Shown piece by piece: positions 1 to 8,587 of a DNA stretch of 18,590 nucleotides. Within the stretch, counting starts at the first letter, position 1; the number at the start of each line of letters is the position of its first letter. The translations under genes and the position numbers were made by a program. The stretch comes from Mageeibacillus sp. UBA5734 (GTDB taxonomy: Bacteria; Bacillota; Clostridia; Saccharofermentanales; UBA5734), in NCBI GenBank assembly GCA_002419365.1, contig DIGA01000039.1:1-18590 (forward strand), read 5' to 3'. The notes beneath the pieces are model-generated. The model searched no databases, had not been told where the DNA came from, and saw only the letters and a list, made by a program, of their open reading frames with translations.

Positions 1-45
1 CAATACCCGCTCGGTGTGTATCGCGGGCAAGAACTGGAGGTCTGA
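1..45 (+). CDS. 3' end of an upstream gene (partial), possibly the oxoacid:ferredoxin oxidoreductase beta subunit
   Basis: The first frame of the window is open for 14 codons and ends at TGA 43-45, two bases before the ATG of the gamma-subunit gene. The visible residues are YPLGVYRGQELEV preceded by one Gln. The GGAGG of the next gene (36-40) lies inside this tail, the arrangement expected for translationally coupled genes of one operon. In oxoacid oxidoreductase operons the gene before the gamma subunit is commonly the TPP-binding beta subunit, so that identity is a guess from gene order. The tail is too short to identify by sequence. Confidence 0.45.
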   Translation, partial: QYPLGVYRGQELEV

Positions 46-47
46 CC

Positions 48-593
48 ATGATCGATTTTTCCGTGATCATTGCCGGATTTGGCGGACAGGGCATTTTGTC
101 CGGGGGCAAGTTCATCGCCACGGCAGCCCTGATGGAGAATCGTGAAGTTTCCTGGTTCCCGTCCTACGGACCGGAAATGCGTGGCGGCACCGCCAACTGC
201 AGCGTGGTCATTTCCGATGAACCGATCGGATCTCCTGTCATCAATGAAGCCGATGTCCTGATCGTCATGAATGGCCCCTCGCTCGACCGTTTCATTGGCC
301 ACGTCAAGCCCGGCGGACTGGTGATCATGGACAGCTCCCTCGTCCTGAACGTCCCGGCGCGCCGGGATGTGCGTGTGTTCCAGATCCCTGCATCCACTTT
401 GGCAGTCGAGGCTGGCAACATCACCTTCGCCATCATCTACTTGCTCGGCTGCCTCCAGAACCGGACAAGCTGTTTCACCCGCGACTCTTTTGAAAAGGCC
501 CTTGCTGATGCGTTGCCCACCCGCCACCACCACCTGATTCCACAGGAAATGGCAGCTTTTGACGCTGGAGCAGCTTTTCAGGAATCCACCTGA
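48..593 (+). CDS. 2-oxoacid:ferredoxin oxidoreductase, gamma subunit
   Basis: This 181-residue protein is a complete gamma-type subunit of the pyruvate/2-oxoglutarate/branched-chain 2-oxoacid:ferredoxin oxidoreductase family. These cytoplasmic complexes oxidatively decarboxylate a 2-oxoacid to its acyl-CoA and pass the electrons to ferredoxin, a reaction typical of anaerobes. The family signature GFGGQG is at residues 10-15, and the conserved PSYGPEMRGG segment followed by a stretch ending in VVISDEPIGSP is present near residues 45-65. The length is normal for a stand-alone gamma subunit. The ATG at 48 is preceded by GGAGG at 36-40 with a 7-base gap. It overlaps no other gene, follows the upstream tail by 2 bases and is the last gene of its operon, because a strong terminator follows. 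Which oxoacid is used cannot be told from this subunit alone; a 2-oxoglutarate (KorC-like) or branched-chain (VorC-like) role is most plausible. Confidence 0.9.
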   Translation: MIDFSVIIAGFGGQGILSGGKFIATAALMENREVSWFPSYGPEMRGGTANCSVVISDEPIGSPVINEADVLIVMNGPSLDRFIGHVKPGGLVIMDSSLVLNVPARRDVRVFQIPASTLAVEAGNITFAIIYLLGCLQNRTSCFTRDSFEKALADALPTRHHHLIPQEMAAFDAGAAFQEST

Positions 594-635
594 TTGAAAT
601 AGCTAAATAATGACGCAATTAATTGTAAGGTTCAG

Positions 636-663
636 ATAAAAGGTGGTGGCGACCACCTTTTAT
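636..663 (+). terminator. Intrinsic (Rho-independent) terminator after the oxoacid oxidoreductase operon
   Basis: A perfect inverted repeat, AAAAGGTGGT (638-647) and ACCACCTTTT (652-661), closes over a GGCG loop, and two further A-T pairs extend it to 636-663. The 3' arm runs into TTTTATTTCTTG, which gives a U-rich tail. It lies 43 bases after the gamma-subunit stop codon and just before the promoter of the glycogen operon, so it separates the two transcription units. Confidence 0.9.
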
Positions 664-666
664 TTC

Positions 667-694
667 TTGTGCAGGATCACAAATACGGTATAAT
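667..694 (+). promoter_or_regulatory. Probable sigma-A-type promoter of the glycogen operon
   Basis: A perfect TATAAT -10 box lies at 689-694. A partial -35 element, TTGTGC (667-672; consensus TTGACA), sits 16 bases upstream. The site is immediately downstream of the terminator at 636-663 and about 37 bases before the glgB start, so transcription would begin near 701 with a short leader. No operator or riboswitch is evident. The -35 match is imperfect, so an activator may contribute. Confidence 0.7.
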
Positions 695-730
695 GATTTT
701 AACTGAATCTCGTGCAAAGCAGGTGTGAGT

Positions 731-2605
731 ATGGATCAAGCGTTCTTGTTCAACAATGGTCTCGATTACATGAGCTACAATCTGCTAGGCGCTTTTCCTG
801 CCCCCGACGTCGAGGGTGAGTCAGGCTACCGCTTTGCTGTCTGGGCCCCCCATGCCCGCCAGGTGGCCATCGCTGGCACGTTCAATGAATGGAATGTCAA
901 AACGCATCCGATGGAGCGTCTGGGGACCACGGGAATCTGGACAGGTTTCGTCCCAGGAGCCAGGGACGGCGACCTGTACAAATATGCCATCACCACCCCT
1001 TATGGTCATACCGAACTCAAGGCAGACCCCTTTGCCCGCTGGAGCGAGCTCAGACCCAATACTGCCTCTGTCCTGTACGATCCGGATGACTATAGCTGGC
1101 ACGACGATTCGTGGCTGGACAGCCGCCCCCCGGCTTTGTCTGATTTCCCGCTCAATATCTACGAAGTCCATCTCGGTTCCTGGCGTTGCCACGAGGACGG
1201 CAGTTTCCTGACCTATCGCGAGATTGCCCTGGAGCTGGCTGATTATGTCCTTGATATGGGCTATAACACCGTCGAGCTGATGCCGATCAGCGAGCATCCG
1301 CTCGATGCGTCCTGGGGCTACCAGGTGACCGGCTACTACAGCGTCACCAGCCGTTTCGGTACCCCTGCCGATTTTAAATTCCTGATCGACCACCTGCACC
1401 AGAAAGGGATCCGAGTCATTCTGGACTGGGTTCCGGCCCATTTCCCGCGTGATGCATTCGGACTGGCGAAATTCGACGGTACACCCTTGTTCGAGTATGC
1501 CGATGTCCGCATGGGTGAGCACATGGAGTGGGGGACCCTCGTGTTCGACTTCTCGAAAAAGGAAGTCGTCTCTTTCCTGGTTTCCAATGCCTTTTTCTGG
1601 CTGCGCGAGTTCCACATCGATGGACTGCGTGTCGACGCCGTGAGCAGCATGCTTTACCGCAATTATGGCCGGACCGAATATGTGCCCAATGTCTACGGAG
1701 GCACTGAGAACATCGAGGCGATCGATTTCCTGCGCCATCTGAATGGTACGATCCGGGCCCAGATGCCCGGCGTCCTGATGGTCGCCGAGGAATCCACCGC
1801 CTGGCCGCATGTCACCGAGAGCCCGGAGAATGGTGGCCTTGGCTTTACCCACAAGTGGAACATGGGTTGGATGCATGACACACTCGACTACATGGGCCGG
1901 GACTACGTATACCGCAAATGGCACCAGAACCAGCTGTCTTTCTCCCTGATGTACGCCTTTTCCGAGCGATTTATCTTACCGTTTTCCCATGACGAAGTCG
2001 TCCATGGCAAACGATCCCTTCTGGACCGCATGCCCGGCGACCTGTGGAAAAAGTTCGCTAATCTCCGGGCTTTGTACGCCTATTACATGAGCCATCCCGG
2101 CGGCAAACTGATGTTCATGGGAGGCGAATTCGGCCAGTTCATCGAATGGCGCTTCTATGAGCAACTGGAGTGGTTCCTGCTCGAGTATGAGAATCACCGT
2201 CTGATGCAGCAGTTTGTCCGCACACTGAACCATGTTTATCTGGATCAGCCAGCCTTCTGGGCCGATGACCACGACTGGAGTGGTTTCGAGTGGATCAGTG
2301 CTGATGATGCTGACAACAGTGTCTACATTTTCGCTCGCAAAGCCCTGGCCGAGGACAAGCTGGTGGTGACGGTCATCAACCTCACCCCCAATCCGCTGCC
2401 GTACTATCGCTTTGGCGTTCCCCGCCCAGGCACTTACAAGATCTTGCTCAATTCCGACTCCGCTGGCTTTGGCGGCAGTGACTACGACTGTGGCGGCCAG
2501 AATGGCACGTTTACCACGATTGCCGAAGCCAGCCATGGACAGGAGCAGAGCCTCGAAGTCCAGATCCCGCCCCTGTGCGGACTGTTGCTCGAGTTCCAGC
2601 TATAG
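731..2605 (+). CDS. glgB: 1,4-alpha-glucan branching enzyme GlgB
   Basis: GlgB cuts alpha-1,4-glucan chains and re-attaches them through alpha-1,6 bonds to form glycogen branch points in the cytoplasm. The N-terminal part (about residues 20-115) is a CBM48 beta-sandwich with the motif FAVWAPHARQVAIAG. The rest is a GH13 catalytic barrel plus an all-beta C-terminal domain. All GH13 hallmarks are intact: DWVPAHFP (region I), DGLRVDAV with nucleophile Asp302, VAEEST with acid/base Glu353, and FSHDEVVHG with Asp421, numbered from the chosen start. The 624-residue length is normal. The in-frame GTG at 725 lacks a ribosome binding site, whereas the ATG at 731 has AGGTG at 721-725 five bases upstream, so I start at 731. 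It is the first gene of the glycogen operon and is followed 47 bases later by glgC. Confidence 0.97.
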   Translation: MDQAFLFNNGLDYMSYNLLGAFPAPDVEGESGYRFAVWAPHARQVAIAGTFNEWNVKTHPMERLGTTGIWTGFVPGARDGDLYKYAITTPYGHTELKADPFARWSELRPNTASVLYDPDDYSWHDDSWLDSRPPALSDFPLNIYEVHLGSWRCHEDGSFLTYREIALELADYVLDMGYNTVELMPISEHPLDASWGYQVTGYYSVTSRFGTPADFKFLIDHLHQKGIRVILDWVPAHFPRDAFGLAKFDGTPLFEYADVRMGEHMEWGTLVFDFSKKEVVSFLVSNAFFWLREFHIDGLRVDAVSSMLYRNYGRTEYVPNVYGGTENIEAIDFLRHLNGTIRAQMPGVLMVAEESTAWPHVTESPENGGLGFTHKWNMGWMHDTLDYMGRDYVYRKWHQNQLSFSLMYAFSERFILPFSHDEVVHGKRSLLDRMPGDLWKKFANLRALYAYYMSHPGGKLMFMGGEFGQFIEWRFYEQLEWFLLEYENHRLMQQFVRTLNHVYLDQPAFWADDHDWSGFEWISADDADNSVYIFARKALAEDKLVVTVINLTPNPLPYYRFGVPRPGTYKILLNSDSAGFGGSDYDCGGQNGTFTTIAEASHGQEQSLEVQIPPLCGLLLEFQL

Positions 2606-2652
2606 ACAGATGATTATTCTACGATAGACCGTTTAATTTAGGAGGGATTTTT

Positions 2653-3915
2653 GTGGCAAGACAAGAAGTAATCGCGATGATACTCGCAGGTGGGCAAGGC
2701 TCACGACTTGGAACTCTGACCAAGTACCTGGCTAAGCCGGCCGTTCCGTTCGGCAGTCGTTACCGGATCATTGACTTCCCATTGAGCAACTGCATCAACT
2801 CTGGGATCGAAACTGTCGGTGTCCTGACGCAGTATCAACCATTGGCCCTGAACACCTACATCGGCAACGGCCATCCGTGGGACTTGGACCGCAACAATGG
2901 CGGTGCCTACATCCTGCCACCGTACCAGAGCAGTGCCCGCAGCGACTGGTACAAGGGAACGGCCAATGCCATCTACCAGAACTGTGAATTCATCGACAGC
3001 TATGATCCGAAACACGTGGTCATCCTGTCCGGTGACCACATCTACAAGATGAACTATGCCAAGATGATCCTGTCCCATATCCGGGAGAATGCGGACGCAA
3101 CCATTGCAGTCTTCGAAGTCCCGTGGGAGGAAGCCAGCCGCTTTGGCATCATGAATACCGATGCCAATAACGTTGTCGTTGAGTTTGAAGAAAAGCCCAA
3201 GCAGCCGAAGAGCAACCTCGCCTCGATGGGCGTCTATGTCTTCAAATGGGACACCCTGCGCCGGATGCTGGTCGAAGACGAAGCCCGGAGTGATTCCAGC
3301 CATGACTTTGGCAAGAACATCATCCCCAATATGCTCGCCGAAGGCCAGAAACTGATTGCCTACCGCTTCTCCGGCTACTGGAAAGACGTCGGTACCATCG
3401 ACAGCCTCTGGGAAGCCAACATGGACCTTCTCGACCAACCCGAGGAAATCAATCTCATGGATCGTTCCTGGAGGATCTACAGCAGGAACCCGGTCAAGCC
3501 AGCCCACTACATCGCCAAGGGTGCCCGCGTGATCAACAGCGCCCTGACTGACGGTTGCAGCATCTATGGCACGGTTGAGCACTCTGTCCTCTCAAACAGT
3601 GTCGTGGTCGAGAAGGGAGCGATCGTTCGAGACTCGATCCTGATGCCAGGTGTCACCGTCCAGGCTGGCGCTCTGGTCGACAAATGCATCGTCGGCATGG
3701 GCACCATCATCGGCAAGAATGCCCGGGTGGGTGCAAGCATCGAGGGTGAGTGCAAATACACCAATACCAAGCTCTGTTCCAATGGAATCACCGTTTTCGA
3801 GCGCGGGCTCAAGATCCGTGACGAAGCCGCCATTCCTGGCAACTGCATGGTCGAACACCAGGATGACCAGGACTCGGACGAGTTCATCGAGCACTCGTTC
3901 CGGGTCCACGGATAA
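2653..3915 (+). CDS. glgC: Glucose-1-phosphate adenylyltransferase, catalytic subunit GlgC
   Basis: GlgC makes ADP-glucose and pyrophosphate from ATP and glucose 1-phosphate, the committed step of bacterial glycogen synthesis. The nucleotidyltransferase domain starts at once with MILAGGQGSRL (GGQG at residues 13-16), followed by AKPAVPFG and RYRIIDFPLSNC. The sugar-phosphate site motif FEEKP (around Lys181) and the SMGVYVF strand (from about residue 191) are present. From about residue 285 the protein shows the hexapeptide-like repeats of the left-handed beta-helix domain that carries effector binding and oligomerisation. The length of 420 residues is typical. The start is GTG at 2653, preceded by an excellent AGGAGGG at 2640-2646. 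It stands directly before glgD, and in Firmicutes the two subunits form a mixed tetramer. Confidence 0.97.
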   Translation: MARQEVIAMILAGGQGSRLGTLTKYLAKPAVPFGSRYRIIDFPLSNCINSGIETVGVLTQYQPLALNTYIGNGHPWDLDRNNGGAYILPPYQSSARSDWYKGTANAIYQNCEFIDSYDPKHVVILSGDHIYKMNYAKMILSHIRENADATIAVFEVPWEEASRFGIMNTDANNVVVEFEEKPKQPKSNLASMGVYVFKWDTLRRMLVEDEARSDSSHDFGKNIIPNMLAEGQKLIAYRFSGYWKDVGTIDSLWEANMDLLDQPEEINLMDRSWRIYSRNPVKPAHYIAKGARVINSALTDGCSIYGTVEHSVLSNSVVVEKGAIVRDSILMPGVTVQAGALVDKCIVGMGTIIGKNARVGASIEGECKYTNTKLCSNGITVFERGLKIRDEAAIPGNCMVEHQDDQDSDEFIEHSFRVHG

Positions 3916-3939
3916 CCGCACTTGAAGGAGGCAACGCAT

Positions 3940-5052
3940 ATGTTTATCAATGCAATGGGCCTGATTCTGGCCGACAACAAAAAAATTCACCTTGGGGAAT
4001 TATCCCGCCCCCGTGCCCTGGCCGCCATGCCGTTTGCCGGCCGCTATCGCATCATCGATTTCATGCTTTCCAATATGGTCAATTCCGGCATCACCAATGT
4101 CGGAATCACGGCGATGAACAAATACAAATCCCTGATGGACCATCTGGGCACCGGCAGCTCGTGGGATCTCGACCGCAAGAAACAAGGCTTGCAGATCCTG
4201 CCGCCTTACATCAATTCATCCAATACCGATTCGAACATCGAGGGCGACGACCTCGTCGGCCTTCTGGATTTCCTGCAGGCAGATGCCCACAAGTACGTCA
4301 TCCTGGCCAATCCCAATGTCATCTTCAACTCGACCTTTGTTGAGCTGGTCGCCCGTCACGAAGACAGCGGCGCAGATATGACAGTCATGTACAATCGCGA
4401 CGGCATCCGCTATGGTTCCCCCAGTGTCATCCTGGACATCGACCGCAAGGGTCTGGTGCAGGACATGATGATGAATCCGGCCAAACCATCCAGCACCCGC
4501 TGCTCGATGGGCGTCATGGTGATCAATCGCGAGCTGCTGCTCGACCTGGTCAGCGAAATGATCGCCCGGAGCGAAACCGATTTCTCAATCGAGAAGCTTC
4601 TGCGCCGCTATGATCAGTTCAAGATTCGTGGTATGGAGTACAAGGGACTGGTGCTGCGGATCAATTCCGTGGCCACCTATTTCAATGCCACGATGAAAAT
4701 GCTCGAAGACGACATCCGCGAGGAGATCTTCAATCCCGACCTGCCAGTCTATACCAAGGTCAAGGACGAAGCACCGAGCCTGTACGATGAGAACAACGAA
4801 GTCAGCAACAGCGTTATTTCTGACGGTTGTCGCATCCTGGGCAGCGTGACCAACAGCATGGTCTTCCGCGGGGCGACCATCTCCCGCCATGCCGTGATCA
4901 AGAACAGCATCATCATGCAAGATGTCTATGTCTCCGAGGGTGTCATCCTGGAAAATGTCATCATAGACAAGCAATGTGTTATCCGCCCCGGCATTAAACT
5001 GCTCGGCCAGGCAGACTACCCGGTCGTCATCGGAAAGAAGGCGATCGTTTGA
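3940..5052 (+). CDS. glgD: GlgD, regulatory-type subunit of ADP-glucose pyrophosphorylase
   Basis: GlgD is a GlgC paralogue found in Firmicutes that associates with GlgC and raises or tunes its activity. Fold signatures are retained (RYRIIDFMLSNMVNSG near residues 32-47, WDLDRKK, and a C-terminal beta-helix with many hexapeptide turns). The catalytic GGxG nucleotide loop is replaced by ADNKKIHLGEL at residues 11-21, so the subunit is probably not catalytic itself, as is known for the family. An upstream in-frame TTG at 3922 is possible. However, GGAGG at 3927-3931 lies inside that extension and is 8 bases from ATG 3940, which is therefore the start (370 residues). The stop codon TGA overlaps the TTG start of glgA by four bases (5049-5052), indicating translational coupling. 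Confidence 0.96.
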   Translation: MFINAMGLILADNKKIHLGELSRPRALAAMPFAGRYRIIDFMLSNMVNSGITNVGITAMNKYKSLMDHLGTGSSWDLDRKKQGLQILPPYINSSNTDSNIEGDDLVGLLDFLQADAHKYVILANPNVIFNSTFVELVARHEDSGADMTVMYNRDGIRYGSPSVILDIDRKGLVQDMMMNPAKPSSTRCSMGVMVINRELLLDLVSEMIARSETDFSIEKLLRRYDQFKIRGMEYKGLVLRINSVATYFNATMKMLEDDIREEIFNPDLPVYTKVKDEAPSLYDENNEVSNSVISDGCRILGSVTNSMVFRGATISRHAVIKNSIIMQDVYVSEGVILENVIIDKQCVIRPGIKLLGQADYPVVIGKKAIV

Positions 5053-6497
5053 AAGTCCTGCTCGTCACATCCGAACTGGCACCACTGGCCAAGGCCGGCG
5101 GCCTGGGCGACGTTGCCGGTGCCCTGCCACAGCGCCTGCGCAAGATTGGCGTCGACATTCGCTGTATCCTGCCCATGTACAAGCAGATCAAGGACAAATA
5201 CACTGACAAGCTCGACTTCCTGGGCTGGAAAATGGTCCGCATGGGCTGGCGGACGTTGTATTGTGGCGTTTACCGCATGGATTTCAATGAGGTGCCGATT
5301 TATTTCATCGACAATGAGTATTATTTCGGCCACAGCCAGCTCTACATTGAGTATACCTTTGACGTCGAGCGCTTCAGCTTTTTCCAGCGTGCCGTACTCG
5401 AGGTCATCGGTGAACCGATGGATTTCGAGCCGGATATCCTGCACTTGAACGACTGGCAGGCTGGCATGATCCCGGCCCTGATGGAAGCCCACTACCGTCC
5501 CTACGGCAAGTTCAACCAGATGAAGACGGTCTACACGATCCACAATCTCAAATACCAGGGCATCCACAGCTATGACATGATCGCTGACATGATGGAGCTG
5601 CCAGACCGGATCATGTCCGAGTATGGTGTGCTCAAGGATGGTGTACCGAACTTCATGAAGGCAGGCATTGTCTATGCCGACCGCGTGACCACGGTTTCAC
5701 CGACCTATGCCGGTGAAATCATGACCGAATATTTTGGCGAAGGCCTTAACTGGCTGTTGCAGAGCATGGCCTACAAGGTCAGCGGGATTCTGAACGGGAT
5801 CGATGTCGACTCATACGATCCCGCCACAGACAAATATATTGCAGCCCATTATGATCGCAACACCTGGGGTGAAGGTAAGGCTGAATGCAAAGAAGCCCTG
5901 CAGAAAGAAATGGGCCTGACCATTGATCCGGACATCCCGCTGGCAGTCATGATCTCCCGCCTGGTAGACCAGAAAGGTGTCGACTTGCTCCTGCGCGTCC
6001 TGGACGAGATGCTCGATGATGGTATCCAGGTCGTCATCCTCGGTACAGGCGATCCCGAGTACGAACATCGCTTCTGGCATATGGGCGCTTTCCGCGGCGG
6101 CCGCCTGACCGTCCGGCTGGAATTCGACCAGGCCCTGTCGCACCGCATGTATGCCGGCGCAGATATGTTCCTGATGCCCTCGCTGTTCGAACCCTGTGGC
6201 CTGTCGCAGATGATCTCGATGCGCTATGGTACCATCCCAGTTGTCCGCGCCACCGGTGGGCTAAAAGACACCGTCACCCCGTTCAATGTCGAGACGGGCG
6301 AGGGCAATGGGTTCTCATTCCCCAATATCAATGCCCACGACTTCCTGTTCCTGACCAAAGAAGCAGCCAAGATCTACCGCGAGAATCCCCAGTCCTGGGC
6401 CCAGCTGGTAGATAATGCCATGAAGGGTGACTACTCCTGGGACAAATCCGCCCAGCAGTACAAGGATTTGTTCGAAACTGTGCTGGCCCAGGGCTAA
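5049..6497 (+). CDS. glgA: Glycogen synthase GlgA (ADP-glucose type, GT5)
   Basis: GlgA transfers glucose from ADP-glucose to the non-reducing ends of alpha-1,4-glucan chains. The GT5 N-terminal signature KAGGLGD is at residues 15-21, followed by HLNDWQAGMIPAL and TIHNLKYQG. The junction of the two Rossmann domains carries VTTVSPTYAGEI and SGILNGID. The C-terminal domain has SRLVDQKGVDLL (Arg304, Lys309) and SLFEPCGLSQ with Glu381, the donor-site and catalytic residues of the family. The length of 482 residues is standard. The start is TTG at 5049, overlapping the glgD stop by four bases. GAAGG at 5037-5041 stands 7 bases upstream, which supports this rare start codon. It lies within the glycogen operon, 9 bases before the GH13 gene. 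Confidence 0.97.
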   Translation: MKVLLVTSELAPLAKAGGLGDVAGALPQRLRKIGVDIRCILPMYKQIKDKYTDKLDFLGWKMVRMGWRTLYCGVYRMDFNEVPIYFIDNEYYFGHSQLYIEYTFDVERFSFFQRAVLEVIGEPMDFEPDILHLNDWQAGMIPALMEAHYRPYGKFNQMKTVYTIHNLKYQGIHSYDMIADMMELPDRIMSEYGVLKDGVPNFMKAGIVYADRVTTVSPTYAGEIMTEYFGEGLNWLLQSMAYKVSGILNGIDVDSYDPATDKYIAAHYDRNTWGEGKAECKEALQKEMGLTIDPDIPLAVMISRLVDQKGVDLLLRVLDEMLDDGIQVVILGTGDPEYEHRFWHMGAFRGGRLTVRLEFDQALSHRMYAGADMFLMPSLFEPCGLSQMISMRYGTIPVVRATGGLKDTVTPFNVETGEGNGFSFPNINAHDFLFLTKEAAKIYRENPQSWAQLVDNAMKGDYSWDKSAQQYKDLFETVLAQG

Positions 6498-6506
6498 GCC
6501 GTCGCT

Positions 6507-8504
6507 ATGAAAGCATTTCACCAAAGTCGCCAGAGCCGGTATCGCCATCCCTATGGCGCTCTACCGGCTCATTCTTTGGTCACCCTGGCGATCAGCATCA
6601 GCCACACACCGGACGAAGTCCAGGCGGTGACCGGGGTTTATCTTTGCTATGCCTACGGCCTGTACCAGTTCCAGGAGAGCCGCCAGCGCATGGATGTCCG
6701 GCAACAGCCAGCGCTGCCGGGGACTCTGGAGTCAGATATCACGGTCGACTATGAGGCCTCGGTGACCTTGCCGTCTGAACCTGGGTTGTTTTTCTATTGG
6801 TTCGAGATCCAGAGCGGGGAGAACAGAGCCTACTATACGTGTGACCTGTATGGCGATGGCAGCGGCTGGATCAGCCACCATCATCCACACTACCAGCCCG
6901 GTGACGCCCATCATCCCAGCCCCTTCCAGATCACGATTTACGATCCGGATTTCGCCGTTCCATCCTGGATGATCGGATCTGTCATTTACCAGATCTTTCC
7001 CGACCGGTTCAACCGCGATCGCGACTTCTCCCCGGAGCGATTTGACAAAGCTGCCCTGAAACGGCCCGAGCGACTCTTCCATGATCAGTGGCAGGATGAG
7101 GTCGACTATCAGGGCCGGCCCGAAACCGGATACCTGGCCTGCGACTTTTATGGTGGTTCACTCGCTGGGATCACAGAAAAGCTCGATTACATCGAGCAGC
7201 TGGGGGTTACGGTCCTGTACCTCAATCCCATTTTCGAGGCGCGTTCCAATCATCGCTACGACACGGGAGACTATGAGCATGTCGATCCCCTGCTGGGGAC
7301 GAATGCGGACCTGATGGCACTTTGCCGTGCTGCCAGAGCGCGCGGGATCCATGTCATCCTCGATGGTGTTTTCAGCCATACTGGGGCCGACAGCCGCTAT
7401 TTCAACCGATTCGCCCGCTATCCGGGAAACGGTGCTTACCAGGAAATGACTGGCCAGGGTCTGTCCCCTTTCACGGACTGGTACACCTTCCATCGCAAGG
7501 GTGAGGATCTGTTCTACGACTCCTGGTGGGGGTTCCCTGATCTGCCGAATGTCAAAGAGCATGACTTGAGTTTCATCGAATACATCTGTGGTGAAAACGG
7601 CGTCCTGCGGACCTGGCTGCGTCGTGGTGTCAGTGGCTTCAGGCTCGATGTCTCCGATGAACTGCCGGACCATTTCCTGCGTGAAATCCGCCGCACCATG
7701 CAGAAGGAGCGTCCGGATGCCGCAGTCCTGGGTGAAGTCTGGGAGAATGCCAGCCACAAGATCAGTTATGGCACCTACCGTGATTTCCTTTTTGGGCGCA
7801 CCCATGACAGCATCATGGGCTATCCGTTCCAGAAAGCCTTGCTGGACTGGTTCACCCACCACCTGTCCAGCCATGTCCTGGTCAATCAGCTCGAATCGAT
7901 CCGTGAAAGCTACCCGCTGGCGTCTTTCTATGCCGGGATGAACCTGATTTCCAGCCATGACATTCCGCGGGCAATCACGGTTCTGGCTGGCCTGCCGGAT
8001 CCGGGCAGCCGCGAACTCCAGGCCAGGACCTTTCTGTCACCGCCAGCCCGCCAGCGTGGCCTGGCTCTGCTGCGCCTGTGCTATCTGTTCCAGATCGCAT
8101 TTCCCGGCATGGCGGCGATCTACTATGGCGATGAGGCCGGTCTGGAAGGCTATCGAGACCCCTTCAACCGCCGGACGTATCCCTGGGGCAGGGAAGAGAG
8201 TACGCTGATCGACTGGTTCCGGAAGCTGGGCCAGCTACGCAAGCAATGGCCCGTGCTGCAAACGGGGCTTTTGCGCTTGACGTATGACAACGATTCCGTT
8301 GTGGTGATCGAACGATTCCTTGACCTCGGGCGCGATGTTTTCGGCCATTTCGTCGAAGGTCCCGAGCGTGTGCGCGTCGCGATCAACCGCAGCCCCCATC
8401 CAGTCCCAGTCCCCTGGAGCACCAACGGTGACCAGATGCCCGGCTATGGCGGCATCCTGCAGGCAGGGGCCACGGAAATCCGGACAGAGCTGGAAACTTT
8501 GTGA
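6507..8504 (+). CDS. Glycoside hydrolase family 13 alpha-glucan hydrolase (neopullulanase/amylase-like)
   Basis: This 665-residue protein has an N-terminal beta-rich domain (about residues 1-145, CBM34-like) and a GH13 barrel opening with VIYQIFPDRFNRD at residues 159-171. Region I is DGVFSHTG (from Asp286), region II GFRLDVSDE with nucleophile Asp381, region III LGEVWE with acid/base Glu410, and region IV SSHDIP with Asp485. All catalytic residues are intact. No signal peptide is visible, so it should act on intracellular alpha-glucan, probably trimming or mobilising glycogen or maltodextrin. The exact bond preference (cyclomaltodextrinase, neopullulanase or pullulanase type) cannot be set from sequence alone. 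The ATG at 6507 has only a weak, distant AGGG. The gene is in the same frame as glgA, separated by its single TAA and 9 bases, so translation probably depends on coupling. Confidence 0.9.
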   Translation: MKAFHQSRQSRYRHPYGALPAHSLVTLAISISHTPDEVQAVTGVYLCYAYGLYQFQESRQRMDVRQQPALPGTLESDITVDYEASVTLPSEPGLFFYWFEIQSGENRAYYTCDLYGDGSGWISHHHPHYQPGDAHHPSPFQITIYDPDFAVPSWMIGSVIYQIFPDRFNRDRDFSPERFDKAALKRPERLFHDQWQDEVDYQGRPETGYLACDFYGGSLAGITEKLDYIEQLGVTVLYLNPIFEARSNHRYDTGDYEHVDPLLGTNADLMALCRAARARGIHVILDGVFSHTGADSRYFNRFARYPGNGAYQEMTGQGLSPFTDWYTFHRKGEDLFYDSWWGFPDLPNVKEHDLSFIEYICGENGVLRTWLRRGVSGFRLDVSDELPDHFLREIRRTMQKERPDAAVLGEVWENASHKISYGTYRDFLFGRTHDSIMGYPFQKALLDWFTHHLSSHVLVNQLESIRESYPLASFYAGMNLISSHDIPRAITVLAGLPDPGSRELQARTFLSPPARQRGLALLRLCYLFQIAFPGMAAIYYGDEAGLEGYRDPFNRRTYPWGREESTLIDWFRKLGQLRKQWPVLQTGLLRLTYDNDSVVVIERFLDLGRDVFGHFVEGPERVRVAINRSPHPVPVPWSTNGDQMPGYGGILQAGATEIRTELETL

Positions 8505-8587
8505 ATGGATTGATACTCTAGAAGCAGATACATCTTGGATGGCCGTTTTCTGGCATCACATTTACAAGCAAAAAGGAGATCTGAACG

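Noticed and set aside
821..1924. Long minus-strand open frame (367 codons) opposite glgB
   Set aside because: It lies wholly inside the unmistakable glgB gene, lacks family motifs and reflects codon bias on the opposite strand. The same applies to the minus-strand frames opposite glgC (2701-3582) and the GH13 gene (7158-7958).
8538..8557. A bulged hairpin (GATGGCC/GGCATC) after the GH13 gene as a terminator
   Set aside because: The stem is short and bulged and no T-run follows, so it is not convincing as a boundary between the GH13 and zinc-ribbon genes.
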